Source: Daphnia pulex (taxonomy: Eukaryota; Arthropoda; Branchiopoda; Diplostraca; Daphniidae). From it: 64,000 bases of DNA. Of the stretch, positions 1 through 11,303 are shown one piece after another. The position numbers and the translations under genes were made by a program. The stretch is taken from positions 9,353,001-9,417,000 of the forward strand of contig NC_060026.1 in assembly GCF_021134715.1 (NCBI RefSeq). Direction: 5' to 3'. A model generated the notes under the pieces. That model saw only the letters and a list, made by a program, of their open reading frames with translations, ran no database searches and was not told the origin of the DNA. Numbering within the stretch: position 1 is the first letter of the stretch; every line of letters starts with the position of its first letter.

Positions 1-16
1 TATATAAGGACGACCT

Positions 17-430
17 ATGGGATTCATCGGTCAGAAAACGTCACAACAAGAGCAACAACAACAACAAATCAACGGATTGGGTCTAGACGGTTCTATGACG
101 ACACCTGTTCAAAAACAAATCTTAGCCTTCGAAGAAGCACTTGCCAACTTGTTACTAGATTTTATTTCTGGCAATTTTACTACGTGATATACATGGTGAT
201 TTTTCTCACGTGAGTGGTTACCCCCGAGGTAGCAGAAGTAGACATCCAAAAACGTTTGATGGCCACATGTAGTAAACCAGGTGCTAGTGTCAGCTTCGGT
301 GTGGAGCCTGCTGGACCGCTTGAAGTTATAACCTCTTCAAAAAAATTTGGAATGAACCTTTTAACAGAAATCATGTATAAATATTATGACAAACAACAAT
401 TTGAAACAAATCCCCTCCACAAAAAAAATT
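17..430 (+). other. possible partial coding exons at left edge
   Basis: An ATG-initiated frame from position 17 runs about 56 codons to a TGA near 187 and contains a run of five glutamines followed by a helical, leucine-rich stretch. A second open stretch from about 214 to 444 looks protein-like in composition (PEVAEVDIQKRLMATC) and is not low complexity. No clear splice donor joins the two and I recognise no family. It may be the tail of a gene that begins outside the window, or a decayed transposon. From 445 to 1862 I see only AT-rich sequence with homopolymer runs and no supported gene. Confidence 0.25.
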
Positions 431-1862
431 GCTTACCATCATGAGTACGCTTCACAACACTATCCACTGCCTGTTCAAATTTTGATTGGCAAACAGGAAA
501 GGTTTGATCCATTGTCACCCTTACTGGGATATATTTTCCCCTACCGGTAAATTAACTGATAAGTCGAGCAGTGGCAGATAAAAATAATGTATTCAATTAC
601 AACAGGAACCCCCACAGCTAGGGAAAACAATTTTAAAGGAAATTGATTCTCATAATCTCTTCAAATGATCCTTTCCCCCCCCCAAAAAAAGAGGAAAAAC
701 TATAGGAGAAAATATGTATCTTATGAGATATATAAATATATATATCCTATGCCTCTGAAAAAAAAGAAAGGTAGTTCTTGGGAAGGGGTGAAAGAAAAGC
801 AAAAAAGAAACTTACCCAAATTTTTGCCCTTAGCGGAAAACCGGCGGTGGGAACAAAACCTTTTTGAACGCGCACCCTAACTTATGAGATGGCGCACCTT
901 AAGAGAGAGACAAACGACAAAGAATTAGGTAGAAAAAGAACATCTTTTGCAAAAAAATTACATTACCATTACTGGTCGAATAGAGGTTAGGACTCGTGAC
1001 TTAAGCTGCTGCCAGTCCTAGCACACCTACAATGAACAAATCTTGGCATCCTCAGAAATATAGAAAGGGAGGGGGGCAACAGTCAATTACACGTTTGAAA
1101 AAAATTATCTTCTGATTACCGTTTGGAAAATACCAACGGGCTGGGGCCAGTTCGAGACAAAACACGTTTGACGCTCACGCAGCGAAATAATTTTTAAAGG
1201 GCACTAGATGCAACTCACGGGAAATATATAGATAAGCAACACACACATACAGCCCCACACTGACACAGACAGAGTGACACAAACGAGCTAAAAGAGAAGT
1301 TCTCAAATTACAAACGAAATGTATTAAGTTGAACAAGAACAATTATGTTGGTTTAGCCTATCAAGTTACAATTCAGAATAAAATAACAAAAGGGGTATGC
1401 TATCTCCCGAAAATAAATTTTGATTTATAATTTCTCTCTTTTAACAATATTTATCAAAAACTTCCTGAAAATCACCCCGCTTTCAAAATATATAACTCAA
1501 TTAAGTGCCATCAATGCCATCCACTGACTCCGAAAAGTGGAAATTATGGAAAAATTCGTGGAAAATAGGAATTTGAATTCTTGTGTGATTTATTTCGGCC
1601 TATTTTAGAATTTATTGCAACTTGAAAGGAGTGAATTCGCTTCAAGGTTTCTTTTTCTGATGCTACACCAATCTAGCAATAAAAAAATAATAATTAAAGC
1701 TCAAACTGATCGGTGATTTGGGTTTCTTATTCATACGTGCTTATTGATACGTTTCTTATTGATCGTGCGACTTAAAAATTTGATATACTAAGGGATTACA
1801 CTTACAAAGCCATGGTGGAAGGAAACGGAAAAAGGTGGAAATTGTATACAATGAACGCATAT

Positions 1863-2066
1863 TTTAAGGAGAGCGACAGATGGTTGGTAATTAAGATAAA
1901 GTATACAGCGTGATGCGATACATCAGACTGATCTCGGATCCCGGTTTGGATGTTCTTTTATGTCCCATTTGACGGAAATATCTGACACTTCCTGTTCGGG
2001 TCTGTTCTGCATGCTTCCGTCACGTGCTATGTTATTCGACTAAAGGCTATTGATCTAGCCAATACA
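1863..2066 (-). repeat. LTR (3' LTR of minus-strand element)
   Basis: This copy aligns colinearly with 7354-7563, sharing blocks such as AAGTATACAGCGTGAT, TTGGATGTTCTTTTATGTCC, ACACTTCCTGTTCGGGTC and TTATTCGACTAAAGGCTATT. Its outer end (TTTAAGG) has diverged from the TGTAACG of the other copy, while the inner end retains the expected ...TACA. A polypurine tract (minus strand) adjoins it at 2067-2078. Confidence 0.75.
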
Positions 2067-2309
2067 TCCCCCTTTTTTACTTTCTTAGCCTGCTAATCAG
2101 TCAAAATAATTTTACTATACTTGAGGCTACTTATTAAGCTACCTAATGGTGGTACTTTACAGCTCATTGTTTACAGTTATACATCATACAATACACATTA
2201 CTGTTGAAGTCTCCTTTTTATGCTGTCTACTTTAGGTGATGGGGACAAAGTGCTCCACTTTCCAGCCTCGCTGAGAGCATCAACGATACATTTGCACTAT
2301 AACAGGAAT

Positions 2310-3720
2310 CACGTAAGTAATAAGTTTTTTTTCTTTTTTCTTTGTCCACTGTTCCACTCCTTCGGAAGGTTTGCGTTTTTTCTTCTTGTATCCTTCTTCT
2401 GTCTCGTCCTTTTTGTTTTTTTTTCTGCCTTCTTCGTCGGCATCTCTCTTCTACTCCTGCTTCCGCTTCTTTTTCCTCGTCTTATCGCGTACTGCCGAAT
2501 CTTTTTTTGGCTTTATTCTCTGCTTTCTGCCTCGTCCTTTTTCTTTCTCTTCCATCTTCCTCGATTTTCTCAGTAGGTTTTTGTCTTCTCGTTCTTCTCA
2601 TTAGCGGTTTTTTCCTCGTTTGCCTTAAGTTCTGGTCATCCAATAGATTTTCTGGTTCTTCTTTCACTCGTTTTTCTGCTCTTGCTTCCTCAGCTTTTTC
2701 TTCATCTTCTCGTTGTCTGCTGCTTTTCTCTTGACGCCTCCCTCGTCTTTTTTCTCGCTCTTGTCATTTCCGCGTCCTCGTATTCTTCTTTTTTCCTCCA
2801 CTGTATCTTTTTTCAGTAGGTGTTCTTCATCTTCTTCTTCTTCTTCTTCGCCTTCTTCTTCTGATTCTTCTTCCTCATGTTCTTTCACGCCCTCGTCCTG
2901 TTCGGGTACTTGTCTTCTTCTTCTTTCTTCCGCTTTACCTGTACTGTAACTGTACCTGTCTTCAGTAGGCGTTCTTCTTGGTCTTCTTCTTCTTTACTCT
3001 GCTGTCCCTGTATTCGGTATGCATTATTCTTATTCGTCTTTTACTTTTCTGCTCTTGCTTACACGGCTTCTTCCTGTTTCTTCCAGTACACCTGTCTTTC
3101 TTAGGCGTTTTACTTCTTCGTCTTCTTCTTTTCTGCTCTTGCTTTCTCGGCTTTTTTTTTTTGGCTTCTTCTGCTTTTCTCTCTTCTTCTCGTGTTTTGC
3201 TTTTGCTTCGTCGGCTTTTTCCACGTCTTCTCACGTTCTCCTGCTTCTTCCTTGGCATCTTCCGCGTCTTCTCTTTTGGCCTCACCCTTTTTGCTTCTTC
3301 GTCTTCTTCTTTTCTCCAAATAAAGCAATCATTATGGCGTCTTCCTCGTGTTATCTCTCGTCCTTGTCCCTTTCGGGTCATTGTCTTCTTCTTCTTTCTT
3401 CCACTTTACCTGTCTTCAGTAGACGTTTTTCTTCTTTGTCTTCTTCTTTTCTGATCCTGCTTTCTCGGCTTTTTCTCAGCTTCTTCGGCTTTTTTCTTCT
3501 TCTTCTCGTGATCTGCTCCTGCTTCGTCGGCTTTTTCCACGTCTTCTCACGTTCTCTTGCTTCCTTGGCGTTTTCCGCGTCTTCTCTCTTGTCCTTGTCC
3601 TTTTTGCGTTTTTGTCTTCTTTTTTTTCCAATTATGGCAATGGTTATTGCGTCTTCCTTATGTTCTCTCTCGTCCTCGTCCTTGTCCTAATTATCCTGTT
3701 GTCAGTAGGCCTTCAACGTC
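2310..3720. repeat. pyrimidine-rich degenerate tandem repeat
   Basis: Plus strand is almost pure C/T with recurrent TCTTCTTCTTC, TTTTCTGCTCTTGCTT and CTCGGCTTTTTC blocks separated by TTCAGTAGGCGTTC-like spacers, giving an irregular higher-order repeat. Read on the minus strand it yields overlapping Lys/Glu/Arg-rich open frames, for example 2664-2888 and 2962-3381. These are best explained as translation of the repeat rather than as genes, because several frames are open at once and no conserved domain appears. Confidence 0.7.
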
Positions 3721-6700
3721 TTCGTCTTCTCGGTGATGTACCATCTAGTAGCTCCGCCTTTTTCGTGAAACCAACAATATACGGTCGTCTTTTTTGTCTT
3801 CGCTATTCAGTGATCTCGCCCATGGTCCCTGGTTCGTTCTCCTTTCTTGTCATCCGACAAAATGGGGTCGTCTTTTTCGTCCTTGCCTTTCCGCAACCGG
3901 GACCTCTGTCCCTTCGCCCCGTTACCATGTAACGAATAGGTTCTCCTTTCTCGTCAACCGAAGATATAGGGTCGTATTTTTTCGTCCCCGCCTTTCGGCG
4001 ATCTAGTCGTCTTTTCGTCCCGTGCTTTCTCTTAGTTAGCCGCGGATAGAACTTTCTTTCTCGTCCCACTGACGATGTAGGGTCGTCTTTTTGTCCACGC
4101 ATTCCGGCAATCTGGTCTGGTCTGATCCTCTTTTCATCCTCGTGTTTTCGGCAATCTGGCCGCTGGTAGGTCCTCCTCTTTCGTCACCGACGATCTAGGG
4201 TCGTATTTTTTTCCCTCGCCTTTCGGTGATCTGGTCTCTGGTCTGATCTGGTCATCGTTTCGTCCTAGTGTTTTTGGCAATCTGGCCGCTGGTAGACCCT
4301 CATTTCTCGTCAACCGACGATATAGGGTCGTCTTTTTTTTTGCCCCCGCCTTTCGGCGATCTGGTCGTCTTTTCGTCCCCGTGCTTTCGCTTAGTTAGCC
4401 CCGGGTAGGCCTTCCTTTCTGCTCCCAATGACAATGTAGGGTCGTCTTTTTGTCCTCGCCTTCCGGTAATCTGGTCTCTGGTCTGGTCTGGTTTGGTCCT
4501 CTTTTCATCCTCGTGTTTTCGGCAATCTGGCCGCTGTTAGGTCCTCTTCTTTCGTCAACCTGGCTGCTTGGCTGCTGTGGTTGAAAGGTTCAGCCATTTC
4601 TTCGTTTCAAAGATCGCTGCAATCAAGGCGACCCTTGATGCAGTCATCAGCAGCTGGACGCCGGAGGCCCCAAGACCTGTTGCTGCCATCTCATCTTTCT
4701 CAGCAGTAAACGTTCATGATATTTCGTCTCTTATTTTGTCCTTGCCCGTCCAAGTCCTCCCCTATTGATCCAATACCAACTTTTGTTCTAAAGAAATGTT
4801 TGCCTGTTTTGGCTCCTCCTGTAACGAACATTATTAATTTGTCTCTCTCTTCTGTAATTTTCCCTCATGAAATGAAACTCGCTCTTATCACTCCATTATT
4901 GAAAAAACAAGGCCTTGACCCTAATGTGCTCTCAAATTATAGACCTGCGTCCATTCTCTCTTTTCCCTCCAAACTTCTTGAACGTGTCGTTGCTAAACAG
5001 CTAATCTCCTACCTAGAATCCCAGTCTCTGTTGCTCTCCGTCCAATCTGCTTACAGAGCTGCTCATTCCACTAAAACTGTCCTTCTAAAAGTCTTGAACG
5101 ATCTCCTATCGTCTGTTGAAAATGGCAATGCCTTCATTCTCACTCTTCTGGATCAAAGCGCTGCTTTCGACACCATTGACCATGGCATTCTACTGGATCG
5201 CCTGTCTGCTCATTTTGGTGTCTTTGGCCTTGCTCTTTCATGGTTCACCTCGTATCTGGACGAAAGACGGCAGTCAGTCAGTGTTGGTGGCGTCAGTTCA
5301 ACTCCAACCCCCTAATCTATGGTGTTCCCCAAGGTTCCATGCTAGGTCCTATTTTTTACATTCCATGCAATTCTCCCATGCACGAGATCTCAGAATCACC
5401 GGGCATCTCCGATCATTACTTCGCTGACGATTCTCAGGAAAACGAGTCTTTCATCCTATCACCATCTGCAGCCGACCAGCAACGGGCTTACAGCAACCTA
5501 ACGGCGTGCCTCGCCGACCAGGGAAAGTGGCTTGCTGCCATTAGCCTAAAAATGAACGAGGACAGGACTGATGTTCTCCTCGTATCTACCAAAGATAGCG
5601 TTAAGAAGCAACTGAGCATTCCGCTAGTGGTTGGTAGTGCCAACATTTTTCCCTCCCCAGTGGTTCGAAATCTCGTTGTGCTGCTCGACTCTCACCTTTC
5701 GATGGAAGCGCAGATCAAATCCTCCTGCAAAAAAGCCTACTACCATCTCAGGCGAATTGCTAGGAAGAAGAGGTTCCTTTCCCAATCCGCTGTTGTTCAG
5801 CTGGTCCGGGCCTTTGTGCTGTCGCAACTCTATGGCAATGCCTTACTCCTCGGTCTACCCGCCGTGCGCATTGCCAAACTTCAGCGAGTACAGAATTCTG
5901 CAACTCGACTAATTTGTAGCGTTCGTCGTTGTTAATCCATCACCCCGGTTCTTCTCTCCCTCCACTGGCTTCCTGTTATCAAGCGAATAGTGTTTAAGAT
6001 AGCATGGCTTGTGTTCCGCTGCTTGGTCGGCATGGTTCCCCTGTATCTGTGTGACCTAATCAAACTACGTGAATCTGGTCGTGACACTCGCTCCTCATCC
6101 CAGCTTATTCTTTTCTCCCCCCGTAGCCGTACGAAGAGTTTTGGCGACCGTGCCTTTTCTGTTGCTGCTCATCGGATATGGAATTCCCTCCCTATTGAGC
6201 TGCGCCTGCTGGCTCTTTATCCCCACACTTCTCAATTTTCCCTTTCATAGTTCAGATCAAAACTTAAAACCTTCTTATTCAATGCGACCTATTTAAACTG
6301 ATATATCCATGTTTTTCTTGTCAGAGCTAGTAGCGCCTTTAATCACTCATATGGAAAAGGCGCTACCAAATATAAAATGAAATACATTATTATTATTATT
6401 ATTATTAACCGACGATATAGGGTCGTATATTTTTCAAAATCGCCTTTCGGCGATCTCGTTTCTCTGGTCTGATCTGGCCATCTTTTCTTCCTAGGGTTTT
6501 TGGAAATCTGGCCGGTGGTAGACCCTCCTTTCTCGTCAACAAACGGTGTAGGGTCGTCTTTTTCGTCTACACCTTTCGGAAATCTAGCTTCTTCCGGTGA
6601 TATGGCCTCTAGTATGCCCTCTTTTCTTGTCAAACAGACGATCCAGGGCTTTTTTCTTCCTCTCCCTCTCTCGATCTTTTCCTCGTCCGACAATCTTTCC

Positions 6701-7140
6701 AACCCACGATCTGGCCTCCACACAGACGTCTTCTCCTTTGTCGAACCGCCGAGCCAGCCTCTAATAGGCCTTCTTCTTTATCCGTCTCTTCACTCGATCT
6801 CTTCCTCCTCCTCGTCGAACCGACGATTCCGCCTCCTTTAGGTCTCTTTTTCCCTCGTCAAACGGTCTTCTTGACCGGCGATCCCATTCCACAAGGTCAC
6901 CTTCTACCTCGTCGACCCGTCTTCCATTGGGCCTTCTGCTTCCTCCTCTTCCTCTCTCGATCTCTTCCTCGTCTGTCGATCTTTCCAACCGACGAACCGA
7001 TTTTAGCGAGGTTGTCTTCCGCCTCGTCAAACCCACGAGCCAGCTTTAAAACGTCTTTCCGTCTTTGTCTGACAGCCAATCCGGCTTCCTGTAGACCTTT
7101 TCTTCTCTGATCTACTCATTCTTGCCCCTCTTTATTCGTC
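3720..7140. repeat. diverged GTCGTCTTTTT-type repeat array interrupted by a LINE
   Basis: A second repeat family recurs on both sides of the LINE. Each unit carries variants of TCGTCAACCGACGATATAGGG, then TCGTCTTTTTCGTCC, CGCCTTTCGGCGATCTGG and sometimes GGCCGCTGGTAGGTCCTC. Copies start near 3850, 3950, 4070, 4190, 4310, 4430 and, after the LINE, 6410, 6520 and 6620, so spacing is about 110-120 bp. The unit is too diverged for a young satellite. Confidence 0.65.
4561..6409 (+). mobile_element. 5'-truncated CR1/L2-like LINE, nested
   Basis: Translated pieces in three frames give an ORF2 series in the right order. A linker reads FSHFFVSKIAAIKATL (about 4590). The RT fingers follow (NYRPASILSFPSKLLERVV, 4930-5000), then the palm motif with FDTIDH (near 5168) and GVPQGSMLGP (near 5322), then an ADDS box (about 5420). 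The CR1/L2-type tail contains LQRVQNSATRLI, HWLPVIKRI and GDRAFSVAAHRIWNSLP (5880-6210). Frameshifts near 5310 and a stop near 5933 make it inactive, and it lacks the endonuclease half. It ends in a short ATT microsatellite (about 6388-6406), a common 3' end for this clade. It sits inside the GTCAACC word of the repeat array, with AACC present at both junctions. Confidence 0.85.
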
Positions 7141-7353
7141 ATATGTCTTTCTTTTTCTCCTCTGGTTAGGGACTGTTCTACTTTGTCGGAAAGTCGTGTC
7201 CGTGACCTTATGTCTAAGGAGTTAAAGGTGCTAGACCGGCTGAGTCTTTCGCAAAGGTCTCTAGACATGACGCGCCTTTTTCTGACTCAATAGACTAACA
7301 CATAATACTTGACTTTACGTTTGTGTTTGGGCTTACCTTTAACATCCCCACCA

Positions 7354-7563
7354 TGTAACGAGAGTGAAAGATGGTTGGACCGTTTATTAAGATGAAGTAT
7401 ACAGCGTGATACGAAACAACAGAATTATCCCGGATGCCCGACTTGGATGTTCTTTTATGTCCTATCTGACAGAACTATCTGACACTTCCTGTTCGGGTCG
7501 GTTCTTCATGCTTCCTTCATGTGCTGTGTTATTCGACTAAAGGCTATTGATCTGGCCGTTACA
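7354..7563 (-). repeat. LTR (5' LTR of minus-strand element)
   Basis: The boundaries are defined by TGTAACG at the left and CGTTACA at the right, and by the loss of similarity to the other LTR beyond these points. ATAT follows directly at 7564-7567 and matches 1859-1862. On the minus strand the next bases inward begin TGG, as a primer-binding site would. Confidence 0.75.
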
Positions 7564-7567
7564 ATAT

Positions 7568-10520
7568 AGACCATTCAGGGTACACCACCTACATGGAAGC
7601 GCCAACCATTAGTAGAAAGCAAACTCAGAATTTCTTATTTTCATAACTATGACGGATCAGCAGTAAAATCAGTAAGACTGGGTCTTATCGCCATTAGATG
7701 CAATGTTGAAAGGGTAAAAAAAAGTGAACAATTGTAGAATATTTCGAATTGGAACTGTAAAATTCGCCATCTCCCAGAAAATGAATTTTATTTATTTTAA
7801 TTTTCAGATCCAAGAAGACAGACGAGCCATTTTGAGAATAGGTAAATAAAAACGGAGAATTAATTCAACAATAAAGAATCGTATCTAGAGAAAGAAGATA
7901 AACATAAAGCAAATAAGGCTAACAATTAGCTGTTTAGAAGAGAGGAGAAGAAAGAATTTGGGTTGTTGTGAGAAGAAAGAATATAGATGTTGAGGAGAAA
8001 GAAGAAAAAAGAGGTTTTGGTAAATAATTGAATAATGAACTTACTATTTCCAATCTTGGACGTGTCCCAAAATACCCCACCATACCCTGTCGATACAGAT
8101 ATTTGGGTTTCGACCTCGGCCTGTGCGACAGATGAGATTCCTCTGGTTTCTGTTTATAGTTACTTATTTGCTTATTTCTGGTTCGTATCGCAGTGTCAGC
8201 AAGGACTGGGTAATCGACCGCACAATGTGTGACGGATGAGATTATTACCAATTTTGGCTGTCGTGAGGCCAATTTAAAATATTTCATTTGTTACAGATGG
8301 TGTGATCTAGTAGTTAGGGAGAACTAGACTGCGGGAATAGTGTGGATGGAACTTTGGCCAGTAAATTCCTTTGATTTTTCGTGGTGTTTAAAAAAAAATT
8401 CCATTCCGCAATAATCTAGGATAGCGGCTGGTTCAAAGAAGTAATCAGTTTCTGCTTAAAATTTTTCTGCTAGACATTGAACTTTGACCAATCCCATCAG
8501 TTTTCTTTTATTGGGAAACAATTGTGCCGTCTCCGATGAGGTGTAACAACTTCCGATTCTTGTTGGAGTGAACCAGTCCAACCGATGATTTTGGGAAAGA
8601 AGATTTGACCAAGATTTATGGTTCTGGAGAGCACCTCGCCTTTAAGTTGTTCACTTTTTTGTAAAAAGTGAACTGGCTGGATGCTTAATTTTTTTAGTTG
8701 ACCAAATATTTGACCAATTGCCGAATCCCACAATGTTGAATCTATTTCCCTAATGGACGGCGAAAATTTTGATTTCTAGAAGGAACAAGTTTGGTACAGA
8801 TTCAAGCCGGGCAAGTTTCGAGCGACTTTTTCCTCCAGCTTCCCAAACCTAGAGCCTTTTTTCTGATTATCTTTGCCTTTGGCGAATAAATGAATTTTTT
8901 AAGTACCTTTCCTACATTGGGGATGTCAGTGTCTGATGATGCGAAAATGGTGAAATCACCAACAATGATTCTGACAGTAAAATCGATGCTCAATAAATTG
9001 AAACCACTAAGAGTGAAAGTCGAGTAAGCAAGTTTACTGTAGTGGAAGAGACGAGACGGTATTGAGGAAATTGTAAATTATGTGACCAAAAGCGTCTTAC
9101 GTCACGATAGATGTTGTCATCTTTAAAATAGATGGCTACTGTTTACCACTGGGCCCAGGTTCCGACAAAAGTGAGAATCGTGCGTGGAAGACAGAGTGGT
9201 CTGAAACATAAGTATAATCGAGTTGGAAATCGGAGATATGACGGCTTATCAAGCTAGAACAATAGATTCTATCATTGTTCCTCGATATTTCCTGGTGTAC
9301 AAGGTGTGACATAGTTTCCAGGGACGCAATCATAGCCTTCAAACACCGTCAAGTTTCAAGTTGGAATCAAGTTCCAAGCAGCTATATAGTTATTGGCTAC
9401 CGTTATATAGGCTACCGCCTTTCCTTATATTTATTTCATATATATTATATTATATTGTTGTATTTTTCTAGATATTTTACTAATATATAAACATGTGATG
9501 CCAAAAAACTGTAATTAAACGGGAATTTGGTGCAATATCCTTTGCCTTTGGTGGAAAGACAAAGAGAGTGCAAAAAGAGGGACCGGCCCCTTTCTTCCCC
9601 ACTCTATTCTTCCCTTCCTTGACAGTCATTCCATTCGTATCCTTTTCTTATGGAAAATTTCAATGCTTTTGGGTTGGGGTTGCTCTAAATGTGGGACTTA
9701 TAACTATCCAAGATGGCAACCTCAAACAACTCTATAAAATACAATCCTACAATGTGTTTGTGTGGTAAAATAATAAATAAAAATGAACAATATCTGTGAT
9801 AATTTAGACAATTACTTTTTTATTGTAAATTGGCAATGACAAAAAAAATCAAAAAAACAATTTTCTCGGTGAAACTTAAAATAAAATAAACTTTACCTGC
9901 GTTTCTTGTCTTCGTGTGGTACTATCTGAAAATTAATTATAAGTCAATAAAGTTTTTATATTAATAACAGTTTTTTGGTACGATTAGATGCAGTAGATAA
10001 TAATCCATCAATTTTAGATTCTGGTGATTCTGAGATCCTGTATTCGTTTCAATTTGACATTCACTTCTCCTCTATCTAGCATTTTCTTACCGGAAAAAAA
10101 TTGTAAAATTTTCTGGTATGCCAAAAAAGAAATCTTCAGTTTCAAGAGTAACTTCAATTCCCTACGGCATATAAGATCCGGAATCTGGATCAATTCCAGC
10201 GATTTCAAAATTCTTTGGATTTGAAACCTAAAGCAGAATTACATATGAAAAATATAACTAAAATATTTCGTTTAAAACATAAAATAAATAAAAAATTATT
10301 ACGTAATTTGAGATTTTTCCATTGTAGTCACCACAAGGACAGTTCTTCATGTACCCCACTTTCCAACAAAAAGTTACTTGAAAAGTGGGGCAACATAACA
10401 CAATTGCAAATGTAAATCTTCTTCATCAGCAACTGAACGATCATGATGTAGCAAGAATTCTTTTGTGCCAAGAATTGATCCATTAGCAGCCGATTCTTGA
10501 ATAATATGATAAGTAATCAA
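7568..10520. other. intergenic, no supported gene
   Basis: AT-rich sequence with short open frames on both strands, none showing a domain, codon bias or consistent splice signals. A frame on the minus strand at 7934-8287 is the longest, but its composition is unremarkable. A small AT microsatellite-like stretch lies near 9430-9460. Confidence 0.5.
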
Positions 10521-10527
10521 GATTGCT

Positions 10528-11290
10528 ATGGTGACACAGAAACTGTTTGATTTTCCAAAACATTGGGATAGGCCTAGAAGAGAAATCTCAGCCATATCCA
10601 GTGTTTCCTATGAGAATGAAGAACCTTACACAGGTACTCAAAATCTCTCTTTAAATAATAGAGCCGTTAGATTTGGAAATAATTCAACAGATAAGCGCAA
10701 TCGATCTACTCATAAAACACCTCGACCAAGTGGACAAGTTTTGTCTTATACAAACAGAACTCCTAGTCCATGTACCAGAACTGTATCATTCAATGGACCT
10801 ACTAGTCCTTTTCAAATTAATCGATCACCAAGTCCTTTCCAAAGAGAAAGATCAGTTAGTAGAGACCGTGCCTACAATAGAACGTGATCCAACAGTTACG
10901 ATCGATCCTTTCAAAATAACTATAGACCAACAACCCCTATAAGAAATATTCCTCCCCCACAACATTTTTTAGAAACGTTCTGAGACCTTCATATAATACC
11001 TCAGCAAGATATATTCAACCAAATTATTTTAGAAGTAGAAACCTTTCACAGATTCCTCGTTGTCGTAATTGTAGACGTGTTAGTCACATTCAACCAAAAT
11101 GCCAAATTTCATCCTCCTCAGGCAGGAACCGCATCAATTAAGAAATAATCAATCCATTATTTTCTTAGATGATAGTCACAATTTCTATTCGATTAAGCTT
11201 TACATTTTAATAGGAAACACTTGAATTATTAGATACAAGCGCTGAATTTAGTACCGTTAGTACTATGTCTGATGCAATTTGTGCCACTTG
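10528..11290 (+). pseudogene. retrotransposon gag nucleocapsid/protease remnant
   Basis: The plus strand carries a basic, Ser/Pro/Arg-rich segment (10528-10887), typical of retrotransposon nucleocapsid linkers. After a frameshift a CCHC zinc knuckle appears, CRNCRRVSHIQPKC, at about 11062-11103 with exact CX2CX4HX4C spacing. A short stretch further on, LLDTSAEFSTV (about 11227-11259) resembles the DT/SGA active-site strand of an aspartic protease, with Ser in place of Gly. No RT follows because the coding sequence stops where a MITE copy begins (11304). At least two frameshifts and stops mark it as dead. Family assignment (BEL/Pao versus gypsy) is not possible from this fragment. Confidence 0.65.
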
Positions 11291-11303
11291 TTATTGTTTC
11301 CGC

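Larger units (their letters stand above)
1863..7563 (-). mobile_element. non-autonomous LTR retroelement, minus orientation
   Basis: Two direct repeats of about 204 and 210 bp (1863-2066 and 7354-7563) bound this interval. The right copy starts TGTAACG and ends CGTTACA, the short inverted termini typical of LTRs. On the minus strand the left LTR is immediately preceded by a polypurine tract (plus-strand 2067-2078, six T after TCCCCC), as expected upstream of a 3' LTR. The base next to the right LTR begins TGG on the minus strand, compatible with a tRNA primer-binding site. The same four bases, ATAT, flank both ends (1859-1862 and 7564-7567), a plausible target duplication. No gag, protease, RT or integrase of its own is visible. 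The interior is a pyrimidine-rich degenerate repeat with a nested LINE. LARD-like is the nearest class; the LTR divergence suggests an old copy. Confidence 0.72.

Noticed and set aside
2220-3932. Many overlapping long frames on both strands (for example 3019-3690 plus, 2962-3381 minus) as genes
   Set aside because: They overlap in several frames within a C/T simple repeat, have extreme composition and show no domain or splice signals.
6343-7079. Arg/Asp-rich minus-strand frames
   Set aside because: They are translation of the ~115 bp repeat array; peptides such as DDPTSSVDEKG recur only because the DNA repeats.
7934-8287. 117-codon minus-strand frame
   Set aside because: No motif, no homology I can recall, and located in AT-rich sequence between transposon relics.
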